Position numbers and translations under genes: made by a program. The notes under the pieces are model-generated. The model saw nothing but the letters and a program-made list of their open reading frames with translations, was not told the origin of the DNA and did no database searches. Source: Elusimicrobiota bacterium (GTDB lineage Bacteria; Elusimicrobiota; Elusimicrobia; UBA1565; UBA9628). From it: 64,000 nt of DNA. This document shows, piece by piece, positions 52,636 to 61,049 of the stretch (the first letter of the stretch is position 1; every line of letters begins with the position of its first letter). The stretch lies in assembly GCA_016218545.1 (NCBI GenBank), contig JACRDQ010000039.1:62001-126000 (forward strand), read 5' to 3'.

Positions 52636-53841
52636 TCAGGGGACGAAGGGGATGACGTTGAAGCCGCGGTCCTTGAAGCGGGCCTGCGTCATGGTCACCA
52701 CCTTGTCCCGGGCGTCTCCTTTCTCGTCGAAGGAGATCGTGCCGAACATCCCGTCGTGGCGCTGGAGGCGGATCTCCGAGACGATGTCCTCGCGCCTGGG
52801 TCCGGCCTTGGCGAGCGCCGCCAGCACGATGCGCGCGGCCTCGTAGGCGAAGTGGTCGAACGGCTTGATGCCTTCCCCGGACTCCTTCCAGCGGTCGCGG
52901 TACTTGGCGATGAAGTCCCGCGCCGAGGGCAGGACCTCCACCGGGACGCCGACCATGGATACATAGGCCTCGTCCGAGGCCGGGCCCGCCACCTCGAAGA
53001 ACGCCGGGGTCTTGGCTCCGTCGCCCGCAACGAAGACCGCCTTGACGCCCGCTGCCCGCATGCCCTTAAGGAACAGGCCTGCTTCGGTGTAGAGGCCGGC
53101 GAAGTACACGGCCTGGGGGTTGCCGGCCTTGAGGCGGTTGATGAGCTTGGCGAATTCCTTGCGGCGCAGGTCGAGCCTTTCCGCCACGGTGAGCTTGCCT
53201 CCCAGGCGGACGAAGACCTTGCCGAACTCCGCGGTCAGGTCCCGGCCGTAGGCGGTGCCGTCATGCACGACCGCGACCGAGCGCTTGCGCAGCTTCCGGT
53301 AGACGAAGCGCGCGGCATAGGCGCCTTGAACGTCGTCCGTGGCCACGAGCCGGAAGGCGGTCTTGGCCCCGGGCCAATCCGGCCTGGTCTGCTGGAGCGT
53401 GACCTCCGGGTTGGTGGCGGAAGGCGTCAGCATGGCCATGCGCGCTCCCGCGTAGACCCGGGCGGCCGGGATGCAGCAGTCCGAGCTGTAGTGGCCGATC
53501 ACGGCCACGACCCTGGGGTCGAGCACGATGAGGTTGGCCGCGCTCACCGCCTCCTTCGGGTCCGACCGGTCGTCGAACGGCACGACCTCCACGCGGAAGG
53601 GCAGCTTGCCTGCGGCATTGGCCTCCTCCACCGCGAGGGTCACGGCTCGGTGGAGGCCGTCCCCCTCGGTCCCGAGGTTCCCGGTCATGGGCGCCGCCAC
53701 TGCGATGCGCACGGGCTGGGCCTTCTTCCCGCACCCTGCCAGGAGCAGGCCTGCCGATAAGACGATGGCCCACCTGCCCAATATGGGGAATATGGGTTCA
53801 GTCTTCGGCTTATTCAACTTATTTCTGCTATGTATAGCCAT
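52636..53841 (-). CDS. Branched-chain-amino-acid-type substrate-binding lipoprotein
   Basis: A 401-residue periplasmic-binding protein of the LivK/Peripla_BP_6 type. Lipobox LLLAGC gives Cys37 after a long N-terminal region. Then VRIAVAAPMTGNLGTEGDGLHR, AVIGHYSSDCCIPAARVY, MLTPSATNPEVT, and AVVHDGTAYGRDLTAEF, all typical. It is encoded alone, with no ABC permease or ATPase nearby, so it may be a sensor or orphan binding protein. The first ~20 residues are encoded by one copy of a 24-bp repeat (53794-53817). The long upstream frame is antisense to shc and not real. Confidence 0.83.
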   Translation of the reverse strand: MAIHSRNKLNKPKTEPIFPILGRWAIVLSAGLLLAGCGKKAQPVRIAVAAPMTGNLGTEGDGLHRAVTLAVEEANAAGKLPFRVEVVPFDDRSDPKEAVSAANLIVLDPRVVAVIGHYSSDCCIPAARVYAGARMAMLTPSATNPEVTLQQTRPDWPGAKTAFRLVATDDVQGAYAARFVYRKLRKRSVAVVHDGTAYGRDLTAEFGKVFVRLGGKLTVAERLDLRRKEFAKLINRLKAGNPQAVYFAGLYTEAGLFLKGMRAAGVKAVFVAGDGAKTPAFFEVAGPASDEAYVSMVGVPVEVLPSARDFIAKYRDRWKESGEGIKPFDHFAYEAARIVLAALAKAGPRREDIVSEIRLQRHDGMFGTISFDEKGDARDKVVTMTQARFKDRGFNVIPFVP

Positions 53842-53915
53842 TCGTCCGGAATAAGTCGAACAAGTTGAAGACTGACCCCAGCGAGTCCATATCGAATCAG
53901 TTGAAGACCGACCCC
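53794..53915. repeat. Three copies of a 24-bp repeat in the shc / binding-protein divergent region
   Basis: Direct copies at 53856-53879 and 53892-53915 (TCGAA-CAGTTGAAGAC-GACCCC type) and one inverted copy at 53794-53817. They differ at a few positions. The inverted copy codes for part of the binding protein's N terminus; the second direct copy contains the TTGAAG used as -35 of shc. Similar GAAGACTGACCCC sequences behave as short interspersed repeats in other genomes (recalled, not searched). Confidence 0.6.
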
Positions 53916-53930
53916 GGCAGTATATATAAT
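53901..53930 (+). promoter_or_regulatory. Predicted promoter of the shc-hpnH-hpnA-hpnG-ispA operon
   Basis: TTGAAG (53901-53906) and TATAAT (53925-53930) with 18-bp spacing, in a TATATATAAT stretch. The shc ATG is 25 bases further. The -35 is inside a repeat copy. Confidence 0.6.
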
Positions 53931-53955
53931 ATACAGCCTTTTCTACCATGGAGGG

Positions 53956-56025
53956 ATGATGATAAGGACCGTATCCGCGTGGCTGACGCCTTCCCGCTGG
54001 ATCTACCGCAAGCCCAAGGATTGGGCCGAGAACCTCAGGCCGGACCTGTCCGACCCCCACCCGGACGCCGCCATCCCGGATGACCTGCAGACCGCGGTCC
54101 TTCGCGCCCAGAACGCCATGCTGCAGCAGCAGAACAAGGAAGAGGGGTTCTGGTGCGGGCGCTTGAGGGCGGACACCACCATCGACTCCGACACCATCAT
54201 GCTCCTGAACTTCCTGGGCAGGGGCTCCTCCATCAAGGTGCGGCGCTTCGCCAACCGGCTCCTCAAGGCCCAGCTCACGGACGGCGGGTGGCCCATCTAC
54301 CCCAGCGGCCCGGCCGACATCTCCGCCACGGTGAAGGCCTACTGGGCCCTCAAGTTCGCGGGCCACTCCCCCAACGAACCCAGCCTGGTCCGCGCGAGGA
54401 AGAAGATCCGGGAACTCGGCGGCATCCACAAGGTCAACACCTACACGAAGTTCTACCTCGCCCTGTTCGGGCAGTACGACTGGGACGGCGTGCCCACCAT
54501 CCCGCCCGAGCTCATGATCTTCCCGAACTGGTTCTATTTCAACATCTACCAGATGTCCTCGTGGACGCGCTCCATCGTGGTGCCGCTCTCCATCGTCTGG
54601 GCCAGCCATCCTCGCATGCCCTGCCCGGCGCACGCCGTGCTCGACGAGCTCTTCCCCGACTCCCGCCGCCACGTCCCGCTCTCCGAGGCCGTGGGGCCGC
54701 ACGCCATCGTGTCCTGGACGAACTTCTTCCTCTGGTGGGACCGCGGCCTGAAGTTCGTGGAGGGCAACGGCCCTCACTGGATCCGCATCTGGGCCCTGCG
54801 TCTGGCCGAGGACTGGGTGCTCGAGCGCCTCCAGGGCTCCGACGGCCTGGGAGCCATCTACCCCGGCATCGTCAACACCATCCTGGCCATGAAGTGCCTC
54901 GGCTACGGAGAGACGGACCCGAGGCTCCTCGAGCAGTTGGCCGTGCTCGAGAGGCTCGAGCTCCCGGGAGAGGACCTGCAGATGCAGCCCTGCCAGTCCC
55001 CGGTCTGGGACACCGCCATCTCGGTCATCGCCCTGGCCGAGTCGGGCCTGGACCGCAACCACCCCGCGCTCGTGCGCGCCGCGGACTGGCTCATCTCCAA
55101 GGAGATCACCACCGAGGGCGACTGGATCGTGGGCAACCCCAAGGGCCACCCCGGAGGGTGGGCCTTCGAGTTCAACAACGAGTTCTACCCGGACGTGGAC
55201 GACACGGCCATGGTGATGCTGGCCCTGCGCCACGTCTACCTCGACGAGCCGCTCACCGTGCTCCGGGAGAAGGCCTGCCAGCGCGGCCTGCACTGGATGC
55301 TGTCCATGCAGTGCTCCAACGGCGGGTGGGCGGCCTTCGACAAGGACAACACCAAGACCATCTTCAACAAGATCCCCTTCGCGGACCACAACGCCATGAT
55401 CGACCCTCCCGCGGTCGACATCACGGGCCGGGTCCTCGAGTTCCTCGGCTACATCGGGTTCGACCGGACCTACCCGAGCGTGGAGCGCGCCGTGCAGTAC
55501 CTCAAGGCCGAGCAGGAGACGGACGGCTCCTGGTACGGCCGCTGGGGCGTGAACTACGTCTACGGCACCTGGCAGGTCCTGCGGGGCCTGGCCGCCATCG
55601 ACGAGGACATGTCCCTGCCCTACATCTGCCGGGCCGCGGACTGGCTCAAGAGCGTCCAGCACGAGGACGGAGGCTGGGGCGAGACCTGCGCCACCTACCA
55701 CGACCCGAGGCTCAAGGGGCGGGGTCCCTCCATGCCCTCGCAGACGGCCTGGGCCGTGCAGGGGCTCATGGCCGCCGGGGTCTACGACGAGGCCGTGGAG
55801 CGCGGCATCGAGGCGCTCATCCGCACCCAGCGGGAGGACGGCACCTGGGACGAGGCGGATTTCACGGGCACGGGCTTCCCCAAGGTGTTCTACCTGGAGT
55901 ACACGATGTACCGGAACAACTTCCCCCTCCAGACCCTGGGCACCTACCTGCGCATGGTCAAGGAATCCCAGCGGGCCGCGCTCCGGATGGGACTGGCCGG
56001 GAGCCTGTCCGAGGCCCGGATCTAG
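53956..56025 (+). CDS. shc: Squalene-hopene cyclase
   Basis: A 689-residue cyclase (HpnF) that folds squalene into hopene/diplopterol at the inner membrane. The catalytic DxDD motif is DVDDTA starting at residue 413 (Asp413-Val-Asp415-Asp416). Multiple QW repeats are visible: QLTDGGWPIYP, MQCSNGGWAAFD, EQETDGSWYGRWG, QHEDGGWGET and REDGTWDE. The length fits the family (~630-690). Strong promoter directly upstream. The TAG stop overlaps the GTG of hpnH by one base, so the two are coupled. Confidence 0.97.
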   Translation: MMIRTVSAWLTPSRWIYRKPKDWAENLRPDLSDPHPDAAIPDDLQTAVLRAQNAMLQQQNKEEGFWCGRLRADTTIDSDTIMLLNFLGRGSSIKVRRFANRLLKAQLTDGGWPIYPSGPADISATVKAYWALKFAGHSPNEPSLVRARKKIRELGGIHKVNTYTKFYLALFGQYDWDGVPTIPPELMIFPNWFYFNIYQMSSWTRSIVVPLSIVWASHPRMPCPAHAVLDELFPDSRRHVPLSEAVGPHAIVSWTNFFLWWDRGLKFVEGNGPHWIRIWALRLAEDWVLERLQGSDGLGAIYPGIVNTILAMKCLGYGETDPRLLEQLAVLERLELPGEDLQMQPCQSPVWDTAISVIALAESGLDRNHPALVRAADWLISKEITTEGDWIVGNPKGHPGGWAFEFNNEFYPDVDDTAMVMLALRHVYLDEPLTVLREKACQRGLHWMLSMQCSNGGWAAFDKDNTKTIFNKIPFADHNAMIDPPAVDITGRVLEFLGYIGFDRTYPSVERAVQYLKAEQETDGSWYGRWGVNYVYGTWQVLRGLAAIDEDMSLPYICRAADWLKSVQHEDGGWGETCATYHDPRLKGRGPSMPSQTAWAVQGLMAAGVYDEAVERGIEALIRTQREDGTWDEADFTGTGFPKVFYLEYTMYRNNFPLQTLGTYLRMVKESQRAALRMGLAGSLSEARI

Positions 56026-57089
56026 TGGCGGCCCCGGTCGGTCTTCAGGCCGCGGTCCTGCGGCACATCCTCAAGCACCGCTTCCTCGGGACCCGGCGCT
56101 ACCCGCTGGTCCTCATGCTCGAGCCGCTCTTCAGCTGCAACCTCGCCTGCCGGGGCTGCGGCAAGATCCAGTACCCGCCCGACGTGATGAAGCGCACCCT
56201 CTCGCCCGAGGAGTGCTGGAAGGCGGCCGACGAGTGCGGGGCCCCGGTCGTGGCCGTGGCCGGGGGCGAGCCCCTCATCCACCCGGAGATCGTCCGCATC
56301 GTCGACGGCCTCATCGACCGCGGCCGCTACGTGCACCTCTGCTCGAACGCGCTCCTCCTGGAGAAGAGCCTGCACAAGTTCAGGCCCCGCAGCCGCCTCA
56401 TCTGGAGCATCCACCTCGACGGCGGCGAAGAGGTCCACGACCGGGTCGTGGGCCGCAAGGGCGCCTACCAGACCGTGACCCGGGCCATCCGCGCCGCCAA
56501 GGCCGCGGGCCACCGCGTCATGACGAACACCACGGTCTTCGTGGGCGGCAAGCCGGCGTCCTTCCGCGCCTTCTTCGACGAGTGCATGGGCATGGGCGTC
56601 GACGGCATGATCATCTCCCCGGGCTACGCCTACGACCAGGCCCCGGAACGCGGGATCTTCCTCGACCGGCCCGGGACGCACGCCTGGTTCCGCGAGACCC
56701 TCATGGACTGGCGGAACATGGGCTGGGACTTCAACCACAGCCCCTACTACCTCGACTTCCTCGAGGGCAAGCGCGACTACGAGTGCATGCCCTGGGGCAA
56801 TCCCCTGCGCCACGTGCTGGGCTGGCAGCGGCCCTGCTACCTCATGTCCGAGGGCGCCCCGGCCGCGAGCTTCCGGGAGCTCCTGGAGACCACGCCTTGG
56901 GAGCGCTACGGGCGCGCCAGCGGGCACCCGAACTGCGCCGATTGCATGGCGCACGTCGGCTACGAGCCGGCCGCGGTCCAGGAAGGGTTCGCGAGCGTGG
57001 GCAACTTCCTCAGCCTCGTCAAGGAGTTCACGAGCGTCAAGAGGACCCCGCGGCAGAAGGCTCCCGCGGGCGGGCCGGCGGCCCGATGA
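56025..57089 (+). CDS. hpnH: Hopanoid biosynthesis radical SAM protein HpnH
   Basis: A 354-residue radical SAM enzyme that adds the adenosyl group to diploptene (adenosylhopane formation). The cluster motif is CNLACRGCGKIQYP (CxxxCxxC), followed by VAVAGGEPLIHPEI and IWSIHLDGGEEVHDR. The C terminus has CYLMSEG and CADCMAHVGYE, as in HpnH. Start GTG 56025, overlapping the shc stop. No typical SD is visible, so translation is likely by re-initiation. Confidence 0.93.
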   Translation: MAAPVGLQAAVLRHILKHRFLGTRRYPLVLMLEPLFSCNLACRGCGKIQYPPDVMKRTLSPEECWKAADECGAPVVAVAGGEPLIHPEIVRIVDGLIDRGRYVHLCSNALLLEKSLHKFRPRSRLIWSIHLDGGEEVHDRVVGRKGAYQTVTRAIRAAKAAGHRVMTNTTVFVGGKPASFRAFFDECMGMGVDGMIISPGYAYDQAPERGIFLDRPGTHAWFRETLMDWRNMGWDFNHSPYYLDFLEGKRDYECMPWGNPLRHVLGWQRPCYLMSEGAPAASFRELLETTPWERYGRASGHPNCADCMAHVGYEPAAVQEGFASVGNFLSLVKEFTSVKRTPRQKAPAGGPAAR

Positions 57090-58105
57090 GGGACGCGGCC
57101 TTCGTCACGGGCGCGACCGGGTTCGTGGGCGCGAGCGTGGCCCGGAACCTGCTGGCCAAGGGCCTGCGGGTGCGCGCGCTCGTGCGCCCGGACGGCGACA
57201 CGCGGAACATCCGGGGCCTGGACGTGGAGATCGTGCAGGGCGGGCTCGACGACCTCAAGGCCCTGTCCGCCGGGTGCGCCGGCTGCCGCTACGTCTTCCA
57301 CGTCGCGGCCGACTACCGCATCTGGGTCCGCGACCCCGCGCAGATGTACGCGGCCAACGTCCAGGGCACGGTGAACGTGCTCAAGGCCGCCGGCGCCGCA
57401 GGGGTGGAGCGCATCGTCCACTGCTCGAGCGTGGCCGCGGTCCGGCCTCCCCGTGGGCGCTCGCCCGCCGACGAATCCTCGGCGTACCGGAGCGAGCGCG
57501 AGCCCGTCGGCACGTACAAGAAGTCGAAGTACCTCGCCGAGGTCGCGGCCCTCGACTTGGCGACCAAGGGCCTGCCGGTGGTGGTGGTCAACCCCTCGAC
57601 TCCGATCGGCCCCTTCGACATCAAGCCCACGCCCACGGGCAAGATCATCGTGGACTTCCTCAACGGCCGCATGCCCTCCTATGTGGAGACGGGCCTCAAC
57701 CTCGTCGACGTCAGGGACGTCGCCGAAGGCCACTGGCTCGCCGCGGTCAAGGGCAGGGTCGGGGAGCGCTACATCCTCGGCGCCGAGAACATGACGCTCG
57801 GCGGCATCCTCAAGCTGGTCTCGGAGCTCAGCGGCGTGCCCGCGCCCGCCTTCAAGACCCCCTACGCCCTGGCCTATCTCGTGGGCGTGGTCGACACGGC
57901 GCGCTGCACCCTCTTCGGCGGAGACCCGATCGCCCCGCTCGACGGGGTGAAGATGGCGGCGCACCACATGTGGTACGACTCCGCCAAGGCCCGCCGGGAG
58001 CTGGGCTTCACGCCCGGGCCCGCGCGCCTGGCCCTGGCGGATGCGGTGGAGTGGTTCCGGGCCCACGGCTACGCCCCCCCGGCTCCCTCCGGGAAGGCCG
58101 CGTGA
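57086..58105 (+). CDS. hpnA: Hopanoid-associated sugar epimerase/dehydrogenase HpnA
   Basis: A 339-residue short-chain dehydrogenase of the NAD-dependent epimerase type. Nucleotide-binding VTGATGFVGASVARNL (GxxGxxG) at the start, catalytic Tyr-Lys in TYKKSKYLAEVAAL, and NPSTPIGPFDIKPTPTGKII, which is typical of HpnA. Its exact reaction in hopanoid tail formation is not settled. ATG overlaps hpnH as ATGA. Confidence 0.9.
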   Translation: MRDAAFVTGATGFVGASVARNLLAKGLRVRALVRPDGDTRNIRGLDVEIVQGGLDDLKALSAGCAGCRYVFHVAADYRIWVRDPAQMYAANVQGTVNVLKAAGAAGVERIVHCSSVAAVRPPRGRSPADESSAYRSEREPVGTYKKSKYLAEVAALDLATKGLPVVVVNPSTPIGPFDIKPTPTGKIIVDFLNGRMPSYVETGLNLVDVRDVAEGHWLAAVKGRVGERYILGAENMTLGGILKLVSELSGVPAPAFKTPYALAYLVGVVDTARCTLFGGDPIAPLDGVKMAAHHMWYDSAKARRELGFTPGPARLALADAVEWFRAHGYAPPAPSGKAA

Positions 58106-58839
58106 GGGTCCAGGCCGTGGCCTCAGGCGCGGCTCCCTCGCAAGCGGGGCCGGCCGCGGGGCACGGAGCGGTCCTGGTCTGCGCCGCGACCTCCTGGGAA
58201 GCAGGCCCGCTCGCCCGCGGCCTGCGGCTGGGCTCCTTCGGCCTCCGTCTCAGCGACGGGGTCGTGACCGGCAAACGGGTCATCCTCCTGCGCACGGGCA
58301 TGGGAGCTCCCCGTGCGTCGGCCTCGCTGGAGGGCCTCCGTGACCTGCCGCGCTTGGCCTGCGGCCTGAGCGCGGGCCTTGCCGGAGCCCTCGACCCGCG
58401 CTTGAAGGCCGGAGACCTCGTCGTGGACCTCGGAGGCTCGGAGCGGCGCTGGGAAGCCGCGGCCTTGAAGGCCGCGCAGCGTTGCGGACTGCCCTTGAGG
58501 TTCGGGCGGGTGGTCACGGCCGCTTCGGTGCTCGGGCCCGCGGAGAAGGCCGCTCTGGCCGCCTCCACCGGGGCCGCTGCGGTCGACATGGAGACCGAGG
58601 CCCTGCGCTCCTGGTCAGCCGGCCGCGGTCTGCCCGTGCTCGCCGCGCGCGTGATCCTTGACGAGGCCGCCGAGACGGCCCCGGCCGCGTTCCCCGACCC
58701 CGACGACCGCTGGGCCCTCGCCGCCGGGGTCCTGGCCAGGCCCTTGGCCCTGCCTTCCCTGCTCGTCACGGGCTGGCGGGCCCGCCAGGGCCTCAAGGCG
58801 CTCGCACTCTTCCTTGAGGAGTTCCTTCCCCTGCTATGA
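58102..58839 (+). CDS. hpnG: Hopanoid-associated phosphorylase HpnG
   Basis: A 245-residue purine nucleoside phosphorylase-like protein that removes adenine from adenosylhopane, giving ribosylhopane. It has VLLRTGMG-like VILLRTGMGAPRA, the family's VDMETEALRSW motif near residue 167, and a C-terminal helical tail. GTG start at 58102 overlaps hpnA by 4 bases. An N-terminal extension of about 20 Ala/Gly-rich residues precedes the fold. Confidence 0.83.
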   Translation: MRVQAVASGAAPSQAGPAAGHGAVLVCAATSWEAGPLARGLRLGSFGLRLSDGVVTGKRVILLRTGMGAPRASASLEGLRDLPRLACGLSAGLAGALDPRLKAGDLVVDLGGSERRWEAAALKAAQRCGLPLRFGRVVTAASVLGPAEKAALAASTGAAAVDMETEALRSWSAGRGLPVLAARVILDEAAETAPAAFPDPDDRWALAAGVLARPLALPSLLVTGWRARQGLKALALFLEEFLPLL

Positions 58840-59747
58840 GCCTTCTCTCCGATTTCATCGAGCGTCATTCCGCGGTCGTGGACCGCGAGCTCGACCGGCT
58901 CCTCAAGGCCCGCGCCGAGGAACCGGCCAGGCTCCGCTCGGCCATGCGGTACTCCGTCTTGGCCGGAGGCAAGCGCCTGCGGCCGGTGCTGGTCTTTGCG
59001 GCTGCGGAGGCCTGCGGTTGTCCCCCGGGCCGGGTGGCCGGGGCCGCGGCCGCGCTGGAGATGATCCACGCCTACTCCCTCATCCACGACGACCTGCCCG
59101 CCATGGACGACGACGACCTCCGGCGCGGCAAGCCGACCAACCACAAGGTCTTCGGGGAGGCCATGGCCATCCTCGCGGGCGACGGGCTCCTGACGTACGC
59201 CTTCGAGGTCCTGTCGGCCAACGCCGCCTCCCGCGGCCTCGACGGCCGCTCCACCTGCGAGCTCATCCGCAGCGTGTCGGAGGCCGCGGGCGCCAGGGGC
59301 ATGGTGGGCGGCCAGGCTGCGGACATCGAGTCCGAGGGCCTGCTCTCCAAGCGCAGGCCGCGCCGGGAGCTCTCGGCGACCTTGAGGTACATCCATCTCC
59401 ACAAGACCGGGTCGCTCATCACCGGCAGCCTCGCTGCCGGGGCCATCCTGGCGAAGGCCTCCCGGGCGCGCCGGACCGCGCTCGAGAGCTACGGCCGGGC
59501 CTTGGGCCTGGCTTTCCAGGTCGCAGACGACATCCTCGACGTGGTCGGCGACAAGGAGAAGCTGGGCAAGAAGGGCTCGGACCGCGACAACGAGAAGCTC
59601 ACCTACGTCTCGCTCTACGGCCTGGAGGCCGCGCGGCGCGAGGCCCGCAAGCTGGTGGCCGAGGCCCACCGGTGCCTGCGGCCGTTCGGCTCCGGCGCGC
59701 GGGTCCTCCACGAGCTCGCTGACTACGTCATCGAGAGGGATCATTGA
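58836..59747 (+). CDS. ispA: Farnesyl/polyprenyl diphosphate synthase
   Basis: A 303-residue trans-prenyltransferase. First Asp-rich motif DDLPAMDDDDLRRG (FARM, residues ~87-99), second DDILDVVGD (SARM, ~230), plus AGGKRLRPVL at the start and GQAADI. The FARM with DDxxxxD and length fit farnesyl/geranyl diphosphate synthase (IspA). It supplies farnesyl diphosphate, the precursor of squalene, consistent with ending the hopanoid operon. Overlaps hpnG by 4 bases. Confidence 0.9.
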   Translation: MSLLSDFIERHSAVVDRELDRLLKARAEEPARLRSAMRYSVLAGGKRLRPVLVFAAAEACGCPPGRVAGAAAALEMIHAYSLIHDDLPAMDDDDLRRGKPTNHKVFGEAMAILAGDGLLTYAFEVLSANAASRGLDGRSTCELIRSVSEAAGARGMVGGQAADIESEGLLSKRRPRRELSATLRYIHLHKTGSLITGSLAAGAILAKASRARRTALESYGRALGLAFQVADDILDVVGDKEKLGKKGSDRDNEKLTYVSLYGLEAARREARKLVAEAHRCLRPFGSGARVLHELADYVIERDH

Positions 59748-59941
59748 TGCGGGACGGCAAATGGCTCCAACCCCGGTACGCGACCCGGGACGTGTTCGAA
59801 CGCGACTATCCGGTCATCGACTTCGCCGGGCTCGATGTCTACTGCCCGGGCTGCCGCACCCCGGTGAAGCTCTCCCGGAAGGCGGCCTCGGGCCGCATCG
59901 GGGGCTGGTGCAAGCGATGCGACCGGGGCGTCTGCCCTTAG
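59747..59941 (+). CDS. Small zinc-ribbon protein (64 residues)
   Basis: ATG 59747 overlaps the ispA stop by one base (TGATG). The protein has CPGC and CKRC pairs (residues ~33-58) separated by a loop (RTPVKLSRKAASGRIGGW), a minimal zinc ribbon. No catalytic motif. Encoded at the end of the hopanoid operon; function unknown, possibly an accessory or regulatory protein. Confidence 0.6.
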   Translation: MRDGKWLQPRYATRDVFERDYPVIDFAGLDVYCPGCRTPVKLSRKAASGRIGGWCKRCDRGVCP

Positions 59942-59955
59942 AGTGATGGAGAGAT

Positions 59956-60228
59956 ATGACCACTGACACCGAGACGAAGCAGGACGAGAGCATCGAGGAG
60001 GCCACGGAACGCGATCCCTCCAAGGTCGAGCAGCGCCGTCCCCCTTCCAAGGGCCTCTGCCGCCGGTGCGGCGAGAACAAGCCCATCAACCGGCTGATGC
60101 TGTGCTACCCCTGCTGGGTCAAGACCCGGCTGGAGGAGCGCGGCTGGCGCGAGGGCATGCCCCATCCCGACGACTGCGGGTGCGTGGGCCTCGGCGCCCA
60201 CCCTGACCTTAAGTCCGACGGCAACTAG
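59956..60228 (+). CDS. Small Cys-rich protein (90 residues)
   Basis: A 90-residue protein with an acidic N terminus and a zinc-ribbon-like core: CRRCGENKPINRLMLCYPCW, i.e. two CxxC pairs 14 residues apart, then a later CGC. A GGAGAG ribosome site precedes the ATG. It follows the preceding small gene by 14 bases. No family recognised. Two unrelated small zinc-binding proteins in tandem suggest a shared job, but this is only position. Confidence 0.6.
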   Translation: MTTDTETKQDESIEEATERDPSKVEQRRPPSKGLCRRCGENKPINRLMLCYPCWVKTRLEERGWREGMPHPDDCGCVGLGAHPDLKSDGN

Positions 60229-60239
60229 CCTGCGAGGGC

Positions 60240-60299
60240 GTCAGACATCGGCCGTGTCGCATCACTCGACAGAGTTATGCAACACGGCCGATGTCTGAC
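60240..60299. terminator. Long perfect inverted repeat, terminator/repeat element
   Basis: GTCAGACATCGGCCGTGT (60240-60257) and its exact complement (60282-60299) form an 18-bp stem; after one mismatch four more pairs extend it inward. It lies between the convergent Cys-rich gene and orn. The right end runs into TGTCTGACACCAGC, which is shared with the repeat at 22705-22735. Confidence 0.65.
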
Positions 60300-60314
60300 A
60301 CCAGCGGTGTTGCG

Positions 60315-60854
60315 TTACTTGAAGAAGGTCTTGCGGTAGAAGGCCAGCTCGCGCAGGGAGTCGCGGACGTCCTCCACGGCCACGTGCCGGTCCGATTTCG
60401 GAGGGAACTGCGCTCCGTCGGGATACCAGCGCCGGACGAGCTCCTTGATGGTGCTCACATCCACCGAACGGTAGTGGAAGAAGTCATGGAGCCGCGGCAT
60501 GTAGCGGACGAGGAAGCGCCGGTCCTGCCCGATGGTGTTGCCGCACAGCGGGGAGGCGCTCGCCGGGCACCACTCGGAGACGAAGGCCAGGGTGCGTTCT
60601 TCGGCCTCGGCGAGGGTCACGGTGGAGGCCCGGGACCTGGCGATGAGTCCCGAGCGGCCGTGGTGGTCCAGGCACCACGGGTCCATGCCCGAAAGGACCT
60701 TGTCGGGATGATGGATGGGCAGGCAGGGGCCCTCGGCCAGGACCTTGAGGCCGCCGTCGGAGACCAGGGTGGCGATCTCCAGGATGGTGTTCCGCTCGGG
60801 GTCGAGCCCCGTCATCTCGAGGTCCAGCCACACCAGGTTGCTCGCCTGTTTCAC
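60315..60854 (-). CDS. orn: Oligoribonuclease
   Basis: A 179-residue DEDDh 3'-5' exonuclease that degrades 2-5-nt RNAs and pGpG from c-di-GMP turnover. Exo I is WLDLEMTGLDPERNTILEIA, Exo II includes CGNTIGQDRRFL, and Exo III has HVAVEDVRDSLRELAFYR with the catalytic His near residue 160. Length is typical. It is a single convergent gene. Confidence 0.95.
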   Translation of the reverse strand: MKQASNLVWLDLEMTGLDPERNTILEIATLVSDGGLKVLAEGPCLPIHHPDKVLSGMDPWCLDHHGRSGLIARSRASTVTLAEAEERTLAFVSEWCPASASPLCGNTIGQDRRFLVRYMPRLHDFFHYRSVDVSTIKELVRRWYPDGAQFPPKSDRHVAVEDVRDSLRELAFYRKTFFK

Positions 60855-60925
60855 GCGGAACCCATGATATCAAACCGGTGTCCAACAAGCCAGGAGCCGG
60901 CGCCCCGCCGGATGGGCCCTGCTCC

Positions 60926-60955
60926 TTGACGGGTCGTGAGGCGTAATGTTAGGAT
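60926..60955 (+). promoter_or_regulatory. Predicted promoter of the LPP20-like lipoprotein gene
   Basis: TTGACG (60926-60931) and TAGGAT (60950-60955), 18-bp spacing, in the 195-bp gap between orn and the lipoprotein gene. The ATG at 61050 follows a strong AGGAGGT (61036-61042), so this message has a conventional ~90-base leader. Confidence 0.5.
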
Positions 60956-61049
60956 ACCGCCGGACAGTGACATTGTCGGCCCCAGCACCGAGACCGGCAG
61001 TGCGAAGGATGTGCCTAGGACGGCACTGCATATCAAGGAGGTAGGACAG

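Noticed and set aside
52636..55701. A 1021-codon minus-strand open frame across shc
   Set aside because: Only the 52636-53841 part is real (binding lipoprotein). The rest is antisense to a well-conserved cyclase and has the Gly/Val/His/Asp-rich look of GC-driven shadow frames.
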